This document shows positions 60,901-64,000 of a DNA stretch of 64,000 nucleotides, piece by piece. This DNA is from Onchocerca lupi. Taxonomy: Eukaryota; Nematoda; Chromadorea; Rhabditida; Onchocercidae. Location of the stretch: assembly GCA_028564675.1 (NCBI GenBank), contig JAOVVO010000158.1:62001-126000 (forward strand). The letters are read 5' to 3'. Both the position numbers and the translations under genes were made by a program. A model generated the notes under the pieces. That model was not told the origin of the DNA. It saw nothing but the letters and a program-made list of their open reading frames with translations, and made no database searches. Numbering within the stretch: the first letter of the stretch is position 1; each line of letters opens with the position of its first letter.

Positions 60901-63900
60901 ATGCAAAAAATGTTTCGAAATGATTGGGACACATTTAAATATATTCTAATGAAAGAAAATGGACTTACTGATTAATTGAAAATAACTGACATAATTTCTG
61001 AGAAGCGATGAATAGATAAATCGCCTCTGACCTTTCAATATTTAACTTCAAAATTATTTTTTGTTGAAGATAAGCTTCCGGATTTCCAAAATTTTCTCCC
61101 GAAAACTAAATGATTTTAGATATGAAGATCATTTGAAATGTGCGCGAAAAATGAGTATAAAAGGAGTGTTTATTACTAGCTTTCTTATGACTTCTTATAT
61201 TTTCGCTATTTTCGCTTCCATGGGATTAATTTTCTGGTAAGTATCGTTATATTTTCTGATAATATGAAAAAGTCAAAAATTCTTATCAAGAAAATTGTTT
61301 ATCATAATTTTTGAACATTTTCAGAAGTTTTGGCTCTTAAATCTCTTCAATTTCTTAATTTTCTTAGCTTCCACAAATTAGTACAATAAAAATTACCATT
61401 TTAACATTTCGCAGAATCAAAAAGTGTGGCGGAAGTTCATAGATTCTCTCAATTCGAATGAATCTTTTTGCTCTTTTAATGCATTTGAAATAATGTACCT
61501 GCTAAATATTTGCAAATATGTTTCAAAAAATTTACAGGTATGGTACGAATTTAGCAGTTCAAGGTGACATTACACCGGGTACTGTATTCGCAGTATTTTG
61601 GGCTATAACGATTGGCGCAATACGTTTGGGTCATACGTTGCCACAAATTGAAGTTTTTAATGCTGCAAAACTTGTCGCTGGCGAAATATTTCAAACCATT
61701 GATTTAGTGAATAACACAAAATATTTAAAATTTAGGATGAAAAAGAAGGCGGATCCATGAAATAATAAGAAAAATTCAAAGCGATAATTAAGAGTAGCTC
61801 AAATGGATTACATTAAATTCGAAAAATATGCACTATATTTCCATGCTTATATGATTACTTTTTTCGGTTCAGTTGTTTAGCTTTAGAAAATTTGAGAAAC
61901 TTAGATTTAATTTGTATAAAATATTCAAAATAGTTTTTCTTAGAAACCAAAAATCGATTGTTCGTCACCTCACGGATTGATTCCAACACATGTAAAAGGT
62001 CGAATCGAACTGCATGATGTCCATTTTTGCTATCCAAATCGACCGGACGTTAAAATTTTGAACAACATATCATTCACGGTTCTATATTCTTAAAATCTAT
62101 TTTCCAGATATATAAAAATGTGCTCTTCCATTATTTATCTATGATTTTTAATTTCTTGTTATACTTCACTTAGTTTGAATCACCTAATCAATTTCATAAT
62201 TTGATTTTAATTAGCTTAAAATTTTTTTTCAATGTAATTGTCACAATTAAATTGATTCGAAACATTCCTCGATCTTCTTTCTTTTGTTTCATATAGTTCA
62301 ATCATATGATCATAAAGATCGAAATTTGTTACTTTCATTCTTAAAAAGCTTTTGTCAGAATTCAACTTTCTATTTTAAGGTCAGCCCGGGAAGTACAGTT
62401 GCTTTGGTTGGGCATAGTGGCTGCGGGAAATCAACTATAATTGGATTACTGCTGAGATTTTACGAACAACAAGCAGGAAAAGTTAGTTTTATTTCCAAAA
62501 AATATTTATTAGCACTAGAAGATGATAAAATAATGGATGATTCACTTTTTTGTTGTATTTTTTAAAGAATCAATGTACCATTTCTTCCGGTTGTTAATTT
62601 TTTAATCTTCGATGTTTTTGATCTTACTGAAGTGTGATTTCTATCATACGGGAATGTTATCTCTCTATTTTCTAAGTTATGAAAGATATTTCTAACAGCA
62701 TGAATCGTAATACGATGGCCCAATTATTAATTAATGGATTTTAGATTACTCTTGATGGTGTGTTAATTAGTGATTTGAATATTGAGTGGTTACGCAACAA
62801 AATTGGGCTTGTTTCTCAAGAGCCAGTAATATTTGCTGGAACAATCGAGGAAAATTTAAAATTAGGCAATGAAGCTCTCACTGAAAATGAAATGATCGAA
62901 GCCTGCAAAATAGCAAATGCTCATGATTTCATTATGAAATTGCCAAATGTTGGCTTCAGTTAATTTTAAACTAAGCTTTCAACTCTTTCAAATTGCATTT
63001 TTCGACGAGTATAGATATATGCTTTGAAAGTAAAAGCAGAAGAAAAAAAACTGGAACAATGAATTCTTTGATCTTTGCCAATGATTAAATTTATTTAAAG
63101 CAAGAAAACTAAAAATTTCGCATTTGAGACTTTCTAATCTGGCAACTTTTCTAGAAATATAAAATATGAGCAGGTTTTTTGTCCTAAAATAGCACTAAAA
63201 TCATGTATCTTGAATTGAGAAGTGAATTTGATTGTTTTAGGATTCCTTTTGCACCAATTTGGACCATTTTAACTTTTTGCATTTCATTTCTAGTAATTTT
63301 ATAATGAAATCTGGCTTTTTTGAATATTTAGGGATATAAAACATTAATCGGTGTCGGTGGTGCACAATTATCCGGTGGCCAAAAACAGCGAATTGCTATT
63401 GCTCGGATTTTAGTTCGCAATCCGAAGATTTTGTTATTCGATGAAGCAACTAGCGCACTGGATTCTGAAAATGAAGCTGCTGTACAGCTTGCACTTGACC
63501 GAGTAATTGATCTTATCATTTTCTCATTTAAATTAATTTAAAAATTAATTGATTTCAATTTAGTTCATTTTTTTTTACTCTCATTCAAAATCTATCTATA
63601 ACAAATTAAATATTATAATTTGTTAATTGATAGAATATTAGCATCTAAAAGCGAAGTTTTGAAATCCGTACAAAATGAATAAATAGAAATGAGTTGACGC
63701 ATAATCAGTGCTAAATTTTAGAGGAGAAAATATGTTTTAAATGTTTCCATTGATTTCATTGACCGATGAAAAGATCTTTTAAAATTGAATTTTAATCTTA
63801 CATTGATCTCTTTGATACTACAAATCCTTTTGTGATGATATGTAAAAGCAAATCTTCGTCATTAACAATCGGAAGAACAATAGATTAGTTACCCGAGAAT

Positions 63901-64000
63901 TCTCCATTGTACATATGAGAATAATTAGTGAACCAAAAGATGATATAAAATGATGGTGGCGATGTCCGTTATCATTTATCACTCTGTTCAGGCACGATCA
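57943..64000 (+). CDS. ABCB-type P-glycoprotein, N-terminal half, cut by window edge
   Basis: Multidrug-type ABC exporter. Exons: 57943-58020, 58632-58733, 58960-59103, 59447-59580, 59651-59752, 60017-60086, 60279-60403, 61120-61236, 61538-61706, 61944-62078, 62380-62481, 62745-62948, 63332-63502 and 63992 onward. Membrane-domain exons include LLTFGVILSVINGAIYPFSA, RQQMSWYDKNETGALTNKLS and ASEVISNIQTVTAFNAQYAE. The first nucleotide-binding domain is complete through Walker B: CYPNRPDVKILNNISF, Walker A GHSGCGKST, Q-loop VSQEPVIFAG, signature LSGGQKQRIAIAR and Walker B ILLFDEATSALDSE. The final bases encode ARS, the expected continuation. A second half is expected beyond the edge if it is a full P-glycoprotein. 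The start Met at 57943 is the first in frame before MKSVWKKKF; an upstream exon is possible. No orthologue number (pgp-n) can be assigned. Confidence 0.93.

Noticed and set aside
1..64000. CRISPR arrays, bacterial operons, tRNA or rRNA genes
   Set aside because: Read for spaced repeats, T-loop motifs and rRNA-like blocks; none convincing. The window is intron-containing animal DNA.

Overview
This is eukaryotic DNA from a nematode, most likely a filarial (onchocercid) worm. It is AT-rich with long homopolymer tracts. Its genes are split into many short exons with gtaag donors and tttcag/tttag acceptors. The deduced proteins are clear animal orthologues. Two short stretches resemble Rickettsiales/Wolbachia genes rather than animal genes (2340-2583 in an intron, about 31852-32040 between genes), which points to a worm lineage that has or had Wolbachia. 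The species cannot be fixed from the sequence alone. Exon boundaries were inferred by eye from splice consensus, reading phase and remembered family architecture; no alignment was run.

Region by region. 329-7729 (-): DNA topoisomerase III beta (TOP3B), about 20 exons, with a Wolbachia-like mtaB/miaB fragment in one intron. 7810-11970 (-): PUS10 tRNA pseudouridine synthase. Its normal stop overlaps a splice donor that can attach an in-frame 80-residue tail, and the long form ends only 80 bp from the TOP3B start codon. 13134-15158 (+): an unrecognised Lys/Glu-rich gene built from tandemly duplicated exons. 17337-23244 (-): cytosolic purine 5'-nucleotidase NT5C2. 23958-29481 (-): intraflagellar transport protein IFT56/TTC26 (dyf-13). 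30010-31732 (-): mitochondrial ribosomal protein MRPL47 (uL29m). A divergent intergenic region holding the second Wolbachia-like fragment follows. Then, all on +: TRIAP1 (32471-33495), MED10 (33741-34561), MRPL43 (35169-36250), carnosine N-methyltransferase CARNMT1 (36874-40303), the GATOR2 subunit WDR59 (41553-52756) and, after a 5 kb gene-poor stretch, the N-terminal half of an ABCB/P-glycoprotein transporter that runs off the right edge (57943-64000).

These are mostly housekeeping genes and do not form one pathway. Three encode mitochondrial proteins (MRPL47, TRIAP1, MRPL43) and sit close together around a shared divergent promoter region. PUS10 and TOP3B are close enough to be a candidate operon. 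The less ordinary content is non-canonical: two putative Wolbachia nuclear transfers (one flanked by 43-bp direct repeats), a perfect 69-bp inverted repeat in a CARNMT1 intron, two more hairpin-forming elements, duplicated exons, and a possible read-past-stop splice in PUS10.
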